Of a stretch of 64,000 nucleotides of DNA, positions 56,909 to 64,000 are shown one piece after another (positions within the stretch are counted from its first letter, which is position 1; the number at the start of each line of letters is the position of its first letter). Origin of the DNA: Marinobacter excellens HL-55. GTDB lineage: Bacteria; Pseudomonadota; Gammaproteobacteria; Pseudomonadales; Oleiphilaceae. The DNA lies in the NCBI GenBank assembly GCA_001314845.1, contig LJZQ01000006.1, forward strand, positions 83,411 to 147,410, written 5' to 3'. The notes under the pieces are model-generated. The model worked only from the letters and a program-made list of their open reading frames with translations, was not told the DNA's origin and did not search any database. A program made the translations under genes and the position numbers.

Positions 56909-57038
56909 GACGGGGGCTGCCTCTCGGGATGCCTGGGTTGGAGTTTGAAAGTCGGTTTACGTGCGGAGAACGTGAACTGGGTGAAAAAACGGCAATATTA
57001 CCGGCTCATGGCGCTGAGGCCAAGGGATGATTGACAGT

Positions 57039-57656
57039 TCAGGTTGCCGTGTGGTCGCGCTGTAGCCGGATATCGAAGCGTACGGCCAACATCCGCACAT
57101 TCACGATGAACAGCAGCCCGATGGTCAGCGCAAGTGATTCGCTTTCGAGGTACCACTGACAAACAAAGTACAGCCAGCAGCCGGCAAACGCGATTGAGGC
57201 GTAGATCTGATCCTTGCGGAAGATAAACGGCACTTCGTTACACAGGGTGTCGCGCAGAGCGCCTCCAAAGCAACCGGTCATGACCCCCAGCATTGAGGCG
57301 ATAAACCAGGAGTGGCCCAGATCCAGCGCTAACTGGGCGCCCAGAATGGAGAAAATCCCCAGGCCAATCGCATCCGGAAAAACGATACGGGATTCCTTCA
57401 GGCTGTGAGCCCGGCTCCAATAGCTGAACACCAGGGCCATGGCCAGTATCAGAATCGGCTGCTCCTCATGCTTGATCCAGTACAACGGGTGGTTATCCAT
57501 GATCAGATCCCGTAGGGTGCCGCCACCCAATGCAGTAATGAAGCCGATCGCAAACACCCCCACAGGGTCCATGTTCTTGGAGCGTGCGACGATCATGCCG
57601 GAGATGGCAAATGCCACAACGCCTATCATTTCAAGTAAATAGATGATGTCGAACAT
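57039..57656 (-). CDS. TRIC-type / UPF0126 (YadS) membrane protein
   Basis: A 205-residue protein with seven hydrophobic helices in two related halves: GVVAFAISGMIVARSKNMDPVGVFAIGFITALGGGTLRDLIMDNHPLYWI and, later, LGAQLALDLGHSWFIASMLGVMTGCFGGALRDTLCNEVPFIF. The two GGGTLRDL/GGALRDTL motifs are the family mark. Structural work on the family shows TRIC-like cation channels; glycine transport has been reported for relatives. It is divergent from the BLUF gene. Confidence 0.9.
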   Translation of the reverse strand: MFDIIYLLEMIGVVAFAISGMIVARSKNMDPVGVFAIGFITALGGGTLRDLIMDNHPLYWIKHEEQPILILAMALVFSYWSRAHSLKESRIVFPDAIGLGIFSILGAQLALDLGHSWFIASMLGVMTGCFGGALRDTLCNEVPFIFRKDQIYASIAFAGCWLYFVCQWYLESESLALTIGLLFIVNVRMLAVRFDIRLQRDHTAT

Positions 57657-57847
57657 GGGCGACTCTGGAGCTGAGAGTTACGGGTTCAATTACATTCAGA
57701 TCAAGTGCGCGAAGGATAGCCGAATTCCGTCAGGGATTCATCTGGAGCAAATGGTTGCCTGGCTGACCCTTAACAAGTGATCTGTCCGCCCATAACAGGG
57801 CGTACCATGATCGATCCCTCGTTTTCATTTATCCGGAGTACCGCAAT

Positions 57848-58417
57848 ATGTCGCTGATTCGCCTTGCCTACGCCAGTGAAGCCACGTTCGAAGCCAAACC
57901 GCTGGAGAAAGGTGTGGAGCCCCATGTTGCCCGGATTCTGTTGGTGTCCAGGCGAAATAACGCGAAAGTAAACGTTGTGGGTGGGTTGTATTACGGCGAT
58001 AACCGTTTTTTTCAATATCTTGAAGGTGAAGAAGATGCAGTAAGAGCTACTTACGAGCGCATCCAGCAGGATCCCAGGCATCGCAACGTGCGGACGTTGA
58101 TTGAAGAGCCGATTGCCGCACCGACTTTTACCAACTGGTCAATGAAATATGTGCCTGCCTCTGCTGACGTACAGGCATTTCTTAACCGCCACAAATTGGC
58201 AGACTTCAACCCGATGGCTTTTGACAGCGAGCAGTGCGAGGAAATGATCGACCTTATCCGCCGCTCCAGTCAGGATCAGAAGTCGGTGAACTACGATGAG
58301 ACCAACCGCAAAACCGCAGCCGGCCCGCAAACTTTGTCTACCGGCCTGAAAGTAGGTTTGATTTCGGCTGCGGCCTGCCTGGTGGTGGCACTGGTTTTGG
58401 TCGCAACCATGCTTTGA
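57848..58417 (+). CDS. BLUF blue-light photoreceptor with C-terminal membrane anchor
   Basis: A 189-residue protein. Residues 1-100 are a BLUF domain with all key flavin-contact residues: Tyr8 (LAYASE), Asn38 (RNNAKV), Gln56 (FFQYLEG), Trp97 and Met99 (TNWSMKY). A helical linker follows, then one C-terminal membrane helix (about 166-187, VGLISAAACLVVALVLVATML). No GGDEF, EAL or other output domain is fused, so it signals through a partner or through membrane association. The gene is alone, with no partner next to it. Blue-light sensing is inferred from the conserved residues. Confidence 0.93.
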   Translation: MSLIRLAYASEATFEAKPLEKGVEPHVARILLVSRRNNAKVNVVGGLYYGDNRFFQYLEGEEDAVRATYERIQQDPRHRNVRTLIEEPIAAPTFTNWSMKYVPASADVQAFLNRHKLADFNPMAFDSEQCEEMIDLIRRSSQDQKSVNYDETNRKTAAGPQTLSTGLKVGLISAAACLVVALVLVATML

Positions 58418-58579
58418 GTCTTTATCAACAAGACTTATGCGAAACGATAAGCCATCTTGATTTGCTTCATGGTGCAAGTATGTTTAGCTTGATGTCAGTC
58501 AATAACAAGCTGAACAGAACCGTTGTTGCGCCCGGCGCTGCTGGATTCCTGCCCCGGGCTCACATCATCAGGAGCGATC

Positions 58580-59560
58580 ATGAAAGCCATCTTATGCAAG
58601 GAACATGGCCCCGCTGAAAAGCTGGTCATTGAAGACATCTCCAGCCCGGAAGCGAAGGGCCGGGGCGTCAAAATCCGGGTCAAGGCCGCGGGCCTGAACT
58701 TTCCGGACACGTTGATTATCGAAGGCAAGTACCAGCTTCAGCCGCCCTTGCCGTTTTCACCCGGTGGTGAGTTGGCGGGCGAAGTCATCGAAGTTGGCGA
58801 AAAGGTCACGCAATTCAAGCCCGGCGACCGTGTAGCAGCCTTGACCGGCTGGGGTGCATTTGCAGAAGAAGTGGTTGCTCCGGAATCCAACCTGTTGCCG
58901 CTTCCTGTCAGCATGTCTTACGAGCAGGCTGCCGGGTTCATGATGGTTTACGGCACCTCTTACTACGCGCTGAAACAGCGGGCCAACATCCAGTCTGGTG
59001 AGACTTTGCTGGTGCTTGGTGCCAGCGGTGGTGTTGGTCTGGCAACGGTAGAGCTTGGCAAGGCCATGGGCGCACGAGTAATCGCTGCAGCCAGCACCGC
59101 CGAGAAACTTGCGGTTGCAAAAGCGGCCGGCGCCGATGAGTTGATTAACTACTCTGAAGAATCCCTGAAAGAGGCGGTCAAGAAGCTCACCAAGGGCAAG
59201 GGTGTAGACGTGGTCTACGATCCGGTCGGTGGTGATTTCACCGAACAGGCTCTGCGCTCGATGGCCTGGAATGGCCGCCACTTGATCATCGGCTTCGCCG
59301 CCGGCGATATCCCGAAGGTACCTGCCAACCTGACGCTGTTGAAAGGTTGTTCTGTCGTCGGTGCATTCTGGGGCAGCTTCACCCAGCGCGAGCCAGAGGC
59401 AAGTGCCCAGAACATGATGGCGCTGCTGAAGTTGTTCAGCGAAGGCAAAATTGACCCGAAAGTCAGCCAGATTTTCGAGTTTGACCAGTACGCCGAAGCC
59501 CTGGGTGCTCTGACTGGCCGCCGCGCTACTGGCAAGATCGTTCTTCGCGTTGGTGTTTAG
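58580..59560 (+). CDS. NADPH:quinone oxidoreductase family (zeta-crystallin-like)
   Basis: 326 residues from the ATG at 58580, after AGGAG; the ORF upstream to 58523 is not supported. It has the MDR pattern VKAAGLNFPDTLIIEGKYQLQPPLPFSPGGELAGEVIEVGEKV and the NADPH motif LLVLGASGGVGLATVELGKAMGARVIAAAS, with VDVVYDPVGGDFTEQALRSMAWNGRHLIIGFAAG and the closing EALGALTGRRATGKIVLRVG. No zinc ligands are present. It probably reduces quinones or enones in the cytoplasm. It is followed by two palindromic repeats. Confidence 0.9.
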   Translation: MKAILCKEHGPAEKLVIEDISSPEAKGRGVKIRVKAAGLNFPDTLIIEGKYQLQPPLPFSPGGELAGEVIEVGEKVTQFKPGDRVAALTGWGAFAEEVVAPESNLLPLPVSMSYEQAAGFMMVYGTSYYALKQRANIQSGETLLVLGASGGVGLATVELGKAMGARVIAAASTAEKLAVAKAAGADELINYSEESLKEAVKKLTKGKGVDVVYDPVGGDFTEQALRSMAWNGRHLIIGFAAGDIPKVPANLTLLKGCSVVGAFWGSFTQREPEASAQNMMALLKLFSEGKIDPKVSQIFEFDQYAEALGALTGRRATGKIVLRVGV

Positions 59561-59605
59561 GTCTGGCTTGGGCTCCTAGCCTTTTAGGCTTGGTGCTGGG
59601 TACGA

Positions 59606-59701
59606 GTGGGTGGCCCCTCCCAAAAAACGCTACGAGCACGTCCATGTGCGCTTCGCTCCGGCCATCCATGGCCTCCGAGATTTTTGGGAGGGGCCACCCA
59701 C
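59606..59701. repeat. Palindromic element copy G (forward)
   Basis: Perfect 21-bp arms (59606-59626 and 59681-59701). The core begins ACGCTACGAGCACGTCCATG and has GCAC-GTCCAT-GTGC and GGCCAT-CC-ATGGCC. It is 45 bases after the quinone oxidoreductase stop and 94 bases before copy H. Confidence 0.95.
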
Positions 59702-59795
59702 GCGTCCCTTCAACTGTTCGGTTGTAGTCTGCATTACTCCCCGGATAGGAGCTGAACTAGTAGCAGTGTTTTTAGACTATTACTCGATGCTCGAA

Positions 59796-59907
59796 TAGCC
59801 GGGTTGGGGACGTCTTCCAAAAAATCTTGAGGGCCAAGGATGGCCCGAACGAAGCGCACATGGATGTGCTCGTAGCGTTTTTTTGGAAGACGTCCCCAAC
59901 CCGGCTA
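59796..59907. repeat. Palindromic element copy H (reverse)
   Basis: Perfect 29-bp arms (59796-59824 and 59879-59907), the longest unbroken stem. On the minus strand the core has GCACAT-CC-ATGTGC and GGGCCA-TCCT-TGGCCC. Opposite in orientation to copy G. It ends 48 bases before the stop of the acyl-CoA synthetase gene. The rest of the gap 59561-59955 holds no gene. Confidence 0.95.
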
Positions 59908-59955
59908 ACTCCAAATTAAGCAGGCTAGGGCCGAACTAAACCCCACCACCAAAAG

Positions 59956-61785
59956 TCAAAACCGAACGCCGCCAGAATCGATGTCGGCCACCAACTCCGG
60001 CGTTAACTGGGTATAACCGGAGGTGCCCGGCAGCCACGCGTAAACGTCGACATCGGGCTGGTCCAGGGAATAGGCGAGCTTCTGGATATCCACCTTGCGA
60101 TACTTGAAGGTCCCCGTTTTCTCGATGGCGTGGGTTACCCGCACGAACACCGGCACCGCATAGGGCGGCAGGTTGTCCTGAAGGTAAGCGAATAGCTTGC
60201 CGACATCAAAGTCAGCCTCCGGATTGTTCGGCACCAGCGTCACCATGCCCGCTTTGCCGTTGGTGCCGGGAATCTCCACACCATAAACGATGGCTTCCTG
60301 CACCATTCCCGAGCCATCAATGATGTTCTCCACCTCGGTAGTGGAGACGTTCTCGCCCTTCCAGCGGAAGGTATCGCCCATGCGGTCGACAAACTGCAGG
60401 TGGCGGCAGCCTATTTCTTTTAGCACGTCGCCGGTATTGAACCACGCATCGCCTTTTTTGAAGGCTTCTCGGAGGATCGATTTCTCGGTGGCGTCTGGTT
60501 GGGTGTAACCCTCGAAGGCCCACTTTTTGGTGATCTCACCGATCAACAGCCCTGGCTCGCCTTTTTTGACTTCCTCCAGGCGGCCTTTCTCGTTACGAAT
60601 CGGATCTCGCGTGCCTTCGTGGTATTTGACCAGTTTATAAGGCGCAGTGGAGAAACCGACCGTGTTATCCACGTTGAAGAAGTTAATGAAGCCGATATTG
60701 CCTTCAGATGACGCGTACAGCTCGGCCACCATGTTCACCCCGAAACGCTCCTTGAATTCTTTCCAGATTGACGGGCGCAGGCCGTTGCCAATCATTTTGG
60801 TCAAGCCATGGTTGCGGTCCTGATCGCTGGGAGGCTGATTCAGCAGGTAGCGGCAAAGTTCACCCACATAGCCGAAGGTGGTGGCGTTGTACTTCCGGAT
60901 GTCATCCCAGAACGCAGTGGCGGAGAATTTACGGCGCAGGGCAATGGCAGAGCCGCCGGCCATTACCGAGCCCCAGCACACCAGCAGCGCGGTACCGTGG
61001 TAAAGAGGCAAGGTGCAGTACAAGACGTCCTCCGGTTCCATGGCCAGCGACAGCATGCCGAAGCCGCCGTAGGCCCGAACAAATTTCCGGTGTGAGCCGG
61101 GGGCGGCCTTGGGCAGCCCGGTGGTACCGGAGGTGTAGAGGTAAACGGCGGTATCGCCCATCACCACCGGATTACTCAGCATCGGGCGACTGGCCGGGCG
61201 CTGGCTGATCTCGTGGGCCAGGTTGACGTAGCCGTCCGGGGCGTCGCCAAACATGTTCAGGGTGTTGGTGTCTGCCAAAAACAGCAACGGGTTGCTGTGT
61301 CGCAGCTGAATGTCGTCGCGGATATCTTCAGCTTGCTCCAGCAATTCCTCACCAACTACCAACATACGCGGTTCAATCAGTGTGATGCTGTGAGTCAGCA
61401 CCTTGCCCTTCTGAGAGGTATTAAGCATCGCGCAGGCGACGCCGACTTTACCCGCCCCGGCAACGATTGCCAGCAGTTCCGGGCGATTCTCAAGCAATAC
61501 CGCAATGGAGTCGCCTTTCACCAGGCCCTGGTCTTTCAGGTAGTGGGCAATGCGGTTGGTCCAGGCATCGAATTCTTGCCAGGTGATGGTTCTGTCTTCG
61601 AACAGAATGGCCGGACGGTTAGGGTATTTTGTGGCATTGCGTTCGATGAGTGTGCCCAGGGTCAGTTCTTTGTTGTTATCTTTGACGGCGTAATAGTAGA
61701 GCCCTCTGGCAATAAACGGGAACCGGCGGAGCACGCCGGGCAGGCTCCGTATCAGGTTGCGGGCAGTTACGATGTCTTGGCTCAT
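59956..61785 (-). CDS. Long-chain acyl-CoA synthetase, FATP-like
   Basis: 609 residues with ATG at 61785. The AMP-binding motif is TAVYLYTSGTTGLPKAAPGSH, followed by AELYASSEGNIGFIN, GDVLKEIGCRHLQFVDRMGDTFRWKGENVSTTEVE and a C-terminal region with KTGTFKYRK. The VYGVEIPGTNGKAGMVTLV segment and ENVSTTEVE place it with the FATP/very-long-chain synthetase branch, distinct from FadD. It activates long-chain fatty acids, possibly at the membrane. A second ligase in the window (13895-15541) is of the AlkK type. The biotin carboxylase gene is 101 bases upstream on the same strand. Confidence 0.9.
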   Translation of the reverse strand: MSQDIVTARNLIRSLPGVLRRFPFIARGLYYYAVKDNNKELTLGTLIERNATKYPNRPAILFEDRTITWQEFDAWTNRIAHYLKDQGLVKGDSIAVLLENRPELLAIVAGAGKVGVACAMLNTSQKGKVLTHSITLIEPRMLVVGEELLEQAEDIRDDIQLRHSNPLLFLADTNTLNMFGDAPDGYVNLAHEISQRPASRPMLSNPVVMGDTAVYLYTSGTTGLPKAAPGSHRKFVRAYGGFGMLSLAMEPEDVLYCTLPLYHGTALLVCWGSVMAGGSAIALRRKFSATAFWDDIRKYNATTFGYVGELCRYLLNQPPSDQDRNHGLTKMIGNGLRPSIWKEFKERFGVNMVAELYASSEGNIGFINFFNVDNTVGFSTAPYKLVKYHEGTRDPIRNEKGRLEEVKKGEPGLLIGEITKKWAFEGYTQPDATEKSILREAFKKGDAWFNTGDVLKEIGCRHLQFVDRMGDTFRWKGENVSTTEVENIIDGSGMVQEAIVYGVEIPGTNGKAGMVTLVPNNPEADFDVGKLFAYLQDNLPPYAVPVFVRVTHAIEKTGTFKYRKVDIQKLAYSLDQPDVDVYAWLPGTSGYTQLTPELVADIDSGGVRF

Positions 61786-61886
61786 AGCGATATCCGTTTT
61801 CGTCGTTATCGTTGTAAATGTTACGAGCCCCTGACGCCGCTTGTGCCCGGGGCTGATTCAGAAATCTGCGCGGCCGGGCGGATGGA

Positions 61887-63857
61887 TCATGCGCCGGCTT
61901 CCTCATTTGTGCCTATTTCAACCAGTAGTTGGCTGCGTTTGACCTGATCGCCGGCGCTGGTCAGAACCTGGCTGACGGTGCCGTCCCGATCGGCCTTGAC
62001 TGGATGCTCCATTTTCATGGCTTCCATAATGACGAGAGTCTGACCCTGTTGCACGGTGTCACCCGCTGCAACCAGCACATCAATAATGCCGCCATCCATA
62101 CTGGCCAGGATCCGGCCACTGCCTGCACCTTGGGCACCGGTTGCTGGCTGATGGGTAATGTCCTGTACTGACCAGGACCGGCCACACGCCTGCAAATATA
62201 GGGAATCGCCGTCCCGGTGATATTGGCACCGTTGACGAACGCCCTTGTCGATAATGCATAACAGGCCGGATGCCTGGCTGTGTAGTTGCAGTTCGTAGTG
62301 CTCATCGCCGTGGACAACCGTCAACCTGTGCCCGCTATGGCGCACCAGCAATTCCACGGTGTCATCGCCCACTTCCAGCTTCATCGGGATGGCCGTGGCC
62401 GGGGCGTTGCTCCAGCCTTCCTGGCCGGCACCACCCAGGCTCAGGGCGCAGGCGCTCAGGGCGAGTTCCCGGATGGTCAGCGGTTGCGGCGACAGGGATG
62501 GGTCATCCTTGAACGCTTGTTGCAGGAACGCGGTGGTGGCCTCACCGGCGCCAAAGGTGTCGTCGGCGATGATGCGGCTGAGGAAGTGGCGGTTGGTGGT
62601 AACACCAAACACGGTGGTGTCTTCCAGTGCCCGAATCAGGCGACGACGGGCCTGGTCCCGGTTCTCGCCCCAGGCGATGACTTTCGCCAGCATGGGGTCG
62701 TAGTGGGGGCTGACGGTATCGCCAGAGCGCACGCCGGTGTCGTAGCGCAGTCCTTCACCTTCGGCCGGGTTGAATTGGTGCAGGGTGCCGGTTTGGGGAG
62801 TAAAACCATTAGCCGGGTCCTCGGCGTACAGGCGCACTTCGATGGCGTGGCCGTTGAGTTCGATCTGGTCCTGGGCTAGTGATAGAGGCTGACCTTCAGC
62901 GACCATCAGTTGCCAGGCGACGAGATCTTGTCCGGTGATCAGTTCGGTGACCGGGTGCTCTACCTGCAGGCGGGTGTTCATTTCCAGGAAGTAGAAATTG
63001 CGGTCTTTGTCGACCAGGAACTCTACAGTGCCGGCGCCCTCGTAGCCGCAGGCCAGGGCGGCTTTAACGGCGGCTTCGCCCATGGCCTGGCGTAGTTCCG
63101 GGGTGACGAAGGGCGAGGGTGCTTCTTCGACGACTTTCTGGTGTCGGCGCTGTACGGAGCAGTCCCGTTCGCCCAGGTAGACCGCATTGCCGTGACGGTC
63201 AGCGAAGACCTGGATTTCCACGTGGCGGGGTTCGATGACGGCTTTTTCGAGGATCAATTCGTCGTCGCCGAAGGCCTGTTTGGCTTCTGAGCGGGCCCGT
63301 TTGATGTTGTCGGCCAGGTCGCTTTCGTTTTCGACCAGGCGCATGCCGCGGCCGCCGCCACCGGCGGAGGCTTTGAGCATGAGCGGGTAGCCGATGTTTT
63401 TGGCGGCGGCGATGAGTTGGTCGTCGTTGGCCTCGTTACCTTCGCCAGGGCCTTCGTAGCCGGGTACTACGGGTACGCCGGCTTGTTGCATGGCGATCTT
63501 GGAGCGGCGTTTGCTGCCCATGAGTTCGATGGCGTTTTCGGGCGGTCCTACGAAGGTGAGGCCGGCCCGTTTGACGGCTTTGGCGAAGTCGGCGTTTTCG
63601 GAGAGAAAGCCGTAGCCGGGGTGGATGCAGTCGGCACCGGTGATCCGGGCTGCATCCAGGATGGCGTTGGCGCTCAGGTAGGAGGCGCTGACTTGTGCCG
63701 GGCCAATGCAGATGGCTTCGTCAGCCTGTTCTACGTGCAGGGCGTTGGCGTCGGCTTCGGAGTAGACAGCAACGGTGCGGTAGCCCAGCGCTTTGGCTGT
63801 GCGGATAACCCGGACGGCGATTTCGCCACGGTTAGCAATGAGTAGTTTTTTTAGCAT
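61887..63857 (-). CDS. Acetyl/propionyl/methylcrotonyl-CoA carboxylase, biotin-containing alpha subunit
   Basis: From the ATG at 63857 the protein has 656 residues and begins MLKKLLIANRGEIAVRVIRTAKALGY, where the family starts; the longer frame to 63911 adds an unrelated stretch. It has a biotin carboxylase domain (ATP-grasp motif LKASAGGGGRGMRLV, GERDCSVQRRHQKVVEEAPSP, EMNTRLQVEHPVTE) and a C-terminal biotinyl domain with IMEAMKMEHP, biotin on the lysine. The type fits methylcrotonyl-CoA carboxylase (leucine breakdown) or a related acyl-CoA carboxylase; the beta subunit is presumably upstream, beyond the window. Confidence 0.88.
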   Translation of the reverse strand: MLKKLLIANRGEIAVRVIRTAKALGYRTVAVYSEADANALHVEQADEAICIGPAQVSASYLSANAILDAARITGADCIHPGYGFLSENADFAKAVKRAGLTFVGPPENAIELMGSKRRSKIAMQQAGVPVVPGYEGPGEGNEANDDQLIAAAKNIGYPLMLKASAGGGGRGMRLVENESDLADNIKRARSEAKQAFGDDELILEKAVIEPRHVEIQVFADRHGNAVYLGERDCSVQRRHQKVVEEAPSPFVTPELRQAMGEAAVKAALACGYEGAGTVEFLVDKDRNFYFLEMNTRLQVEHPVTELITGQDLVAWQLMVAEGQPLSLAQDQIELNGHAIEVRLYAEDPANGFTPQTGTLHQFNPAEGEGLRYDTGVRSGDTVSPHYDPMLAKVIAWGENRDQARRRLIRALEDTTVFGVTTNRHFLSRIIADDTFGAGEATTAFLQQAFKDDPSLSPQPLTIRELALSACALSLGGAGQEGWSNAPATAIPMKLEVGDDTVELLVRHSGHRLTVVHGDEHYELQLHSQASGLLCIIDKGVRQRCQYHRDGDSLYLQACGRSWSVQDITHQPATGAQGAGSGRILASMDGGIIDVLVAAGDTVQQGQTLVIMEAMKMEHPVKADRDGTVSQVLTSAGDQVKRSQLLVEIGTNEEAGA

Positions 63858-63923
63858 GGCTTCGTGCTCTACGGTTTGTGCCTTTGGTGCAGGCCTGTTG
63901 TTTTGCTGCATGTCCGCACCGCT

Positions 63924-64000
63924 GGCGGGGAGTGCCTCCGGAAAAACGCTACGAGCACATCCATGTGCGCTTCGCTCCGGCCATCCATGGCCTCCGAGAT
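63924..64000. repeat. Palindromic element copy I (forward), cut by the right edge
   Basis: The left arm (63924-63945, GGCGGGGAGTGCCTCCGGAAAA) and the entire core are present; the core is nearly identical to copy G (CACATCCATGTG and GGCCATCCATGGCC hairpins). The right arm is outside the window. By the family rule it should continue TTTCCGGAGGCACTCCCC. It lies 66 bases upstream of the biotin carboxylase start. Confidence 0.88.

Noticed and set aside
59606..59907. Palindromes as ordinary rho-independent terminators
   Set aside because: The T tracts are paired with A tracts inside the outer stem and are not a free tail after a GC stem. A role in termination is possible but not of the standard kind.
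62286..63845. Plus-strand ORFs opposite the biotin carboxylase gene
   Set aside because: They are shadows of a highly conserved minus-strand gene.

Overview
The window reads as chromosome of a marine gammaproteobacterium close to Marinobacter. The genus is inferred from gene content and protein sequence resemblance (AlkB, two acyl-CoA synthetases, Mrp antiporter, membrane-anchored BLUF protein), not from a marker gene. There is no rRNA, tRNA, CRISPR array, prophage or insertion sequence. Genes are dense, often overlapping by 4-8 bases, and mostly housekeeping or catabolic.

Layout. 1-5.3 kb: a partial indolepyruvate ferredoxin oxidoreductase (-), the divergent azlCD exporter and an unknown protein with calcium-loop motifs. 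5.4-14 kb: small envelope proteins, a FemAB-like acyltransferase, a CpxR/CpxA-type two-component system with a divergent CpxP-like gene broken by an in-frame stop, then yigZ, a DUF4136 lipoprotein, yciH and dadA. 13.9-21.4 kb: a medium-chain acyl-CoA ligase and a complete seven-gene Mrp antiporter operon. 21.6-31.8 kb: lipid and alkane catabolism (fadH, a 600-residue acyl-CoA dehydrogenase, a crotonase, alkB) with a CNNM/CBS protein and a GlxA-type regulator. 31.8-42.3 kb: a Tat-exported PhoX-like protein, a chemoreceptor, an MFS carrier, rlmJ, an apparently frameshifted gene, an MscS channel and an orphan TRAP binding lipoprotein. 41.9-49.2 kb: a DUF4168 gene divergent from a sigma-54 two-component system, two alpha/beta hydrolases and an OmpA-like lipoprotein. 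49.3-57.7 kb: serA divergent from a D-2-hydroxyglutarate dehydrogenase, a zinc-less sirtuin, an ABC1 kinase, a FAH hydrolase, apt with a purine permease, and a TRIC/UPF0126 protein. 57.8-64 kb: a BLUF photoreceptor, a quinone oxidoreductase, a FATP-type acyl-CoA synthetase and a biotin carboxylase subunit.

The most striking structure is not a gene. Nine copies (one cut by the right edge) of a ~95-115 base element lie in intergenic gaps. Each has a near-perfect outer stem of 21-29 bp whose sequence differs from copy to copy but is self-complementary within each copy, closing over a conserved ~52-57 base core that holds two small hairpins with TCC-type loops. The inner stems also co-vary. Most copies sit just after stop codons, often between convergent genes, and most are in the fatty-acid/alkane regions. 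I do not recognise the family.

Other regulatory points read directly from sequence are a CpxR-type box between cpxP-like and cpxR, a sigma-54-like promoter with an upstream 6-5-6 inverted repeat between the DUF4168 gene and the sigma-54 two-component system, an ACGT-rich palindrome upstream of the indolepyruvate oxidoreductase, and two bidirectional terminators.
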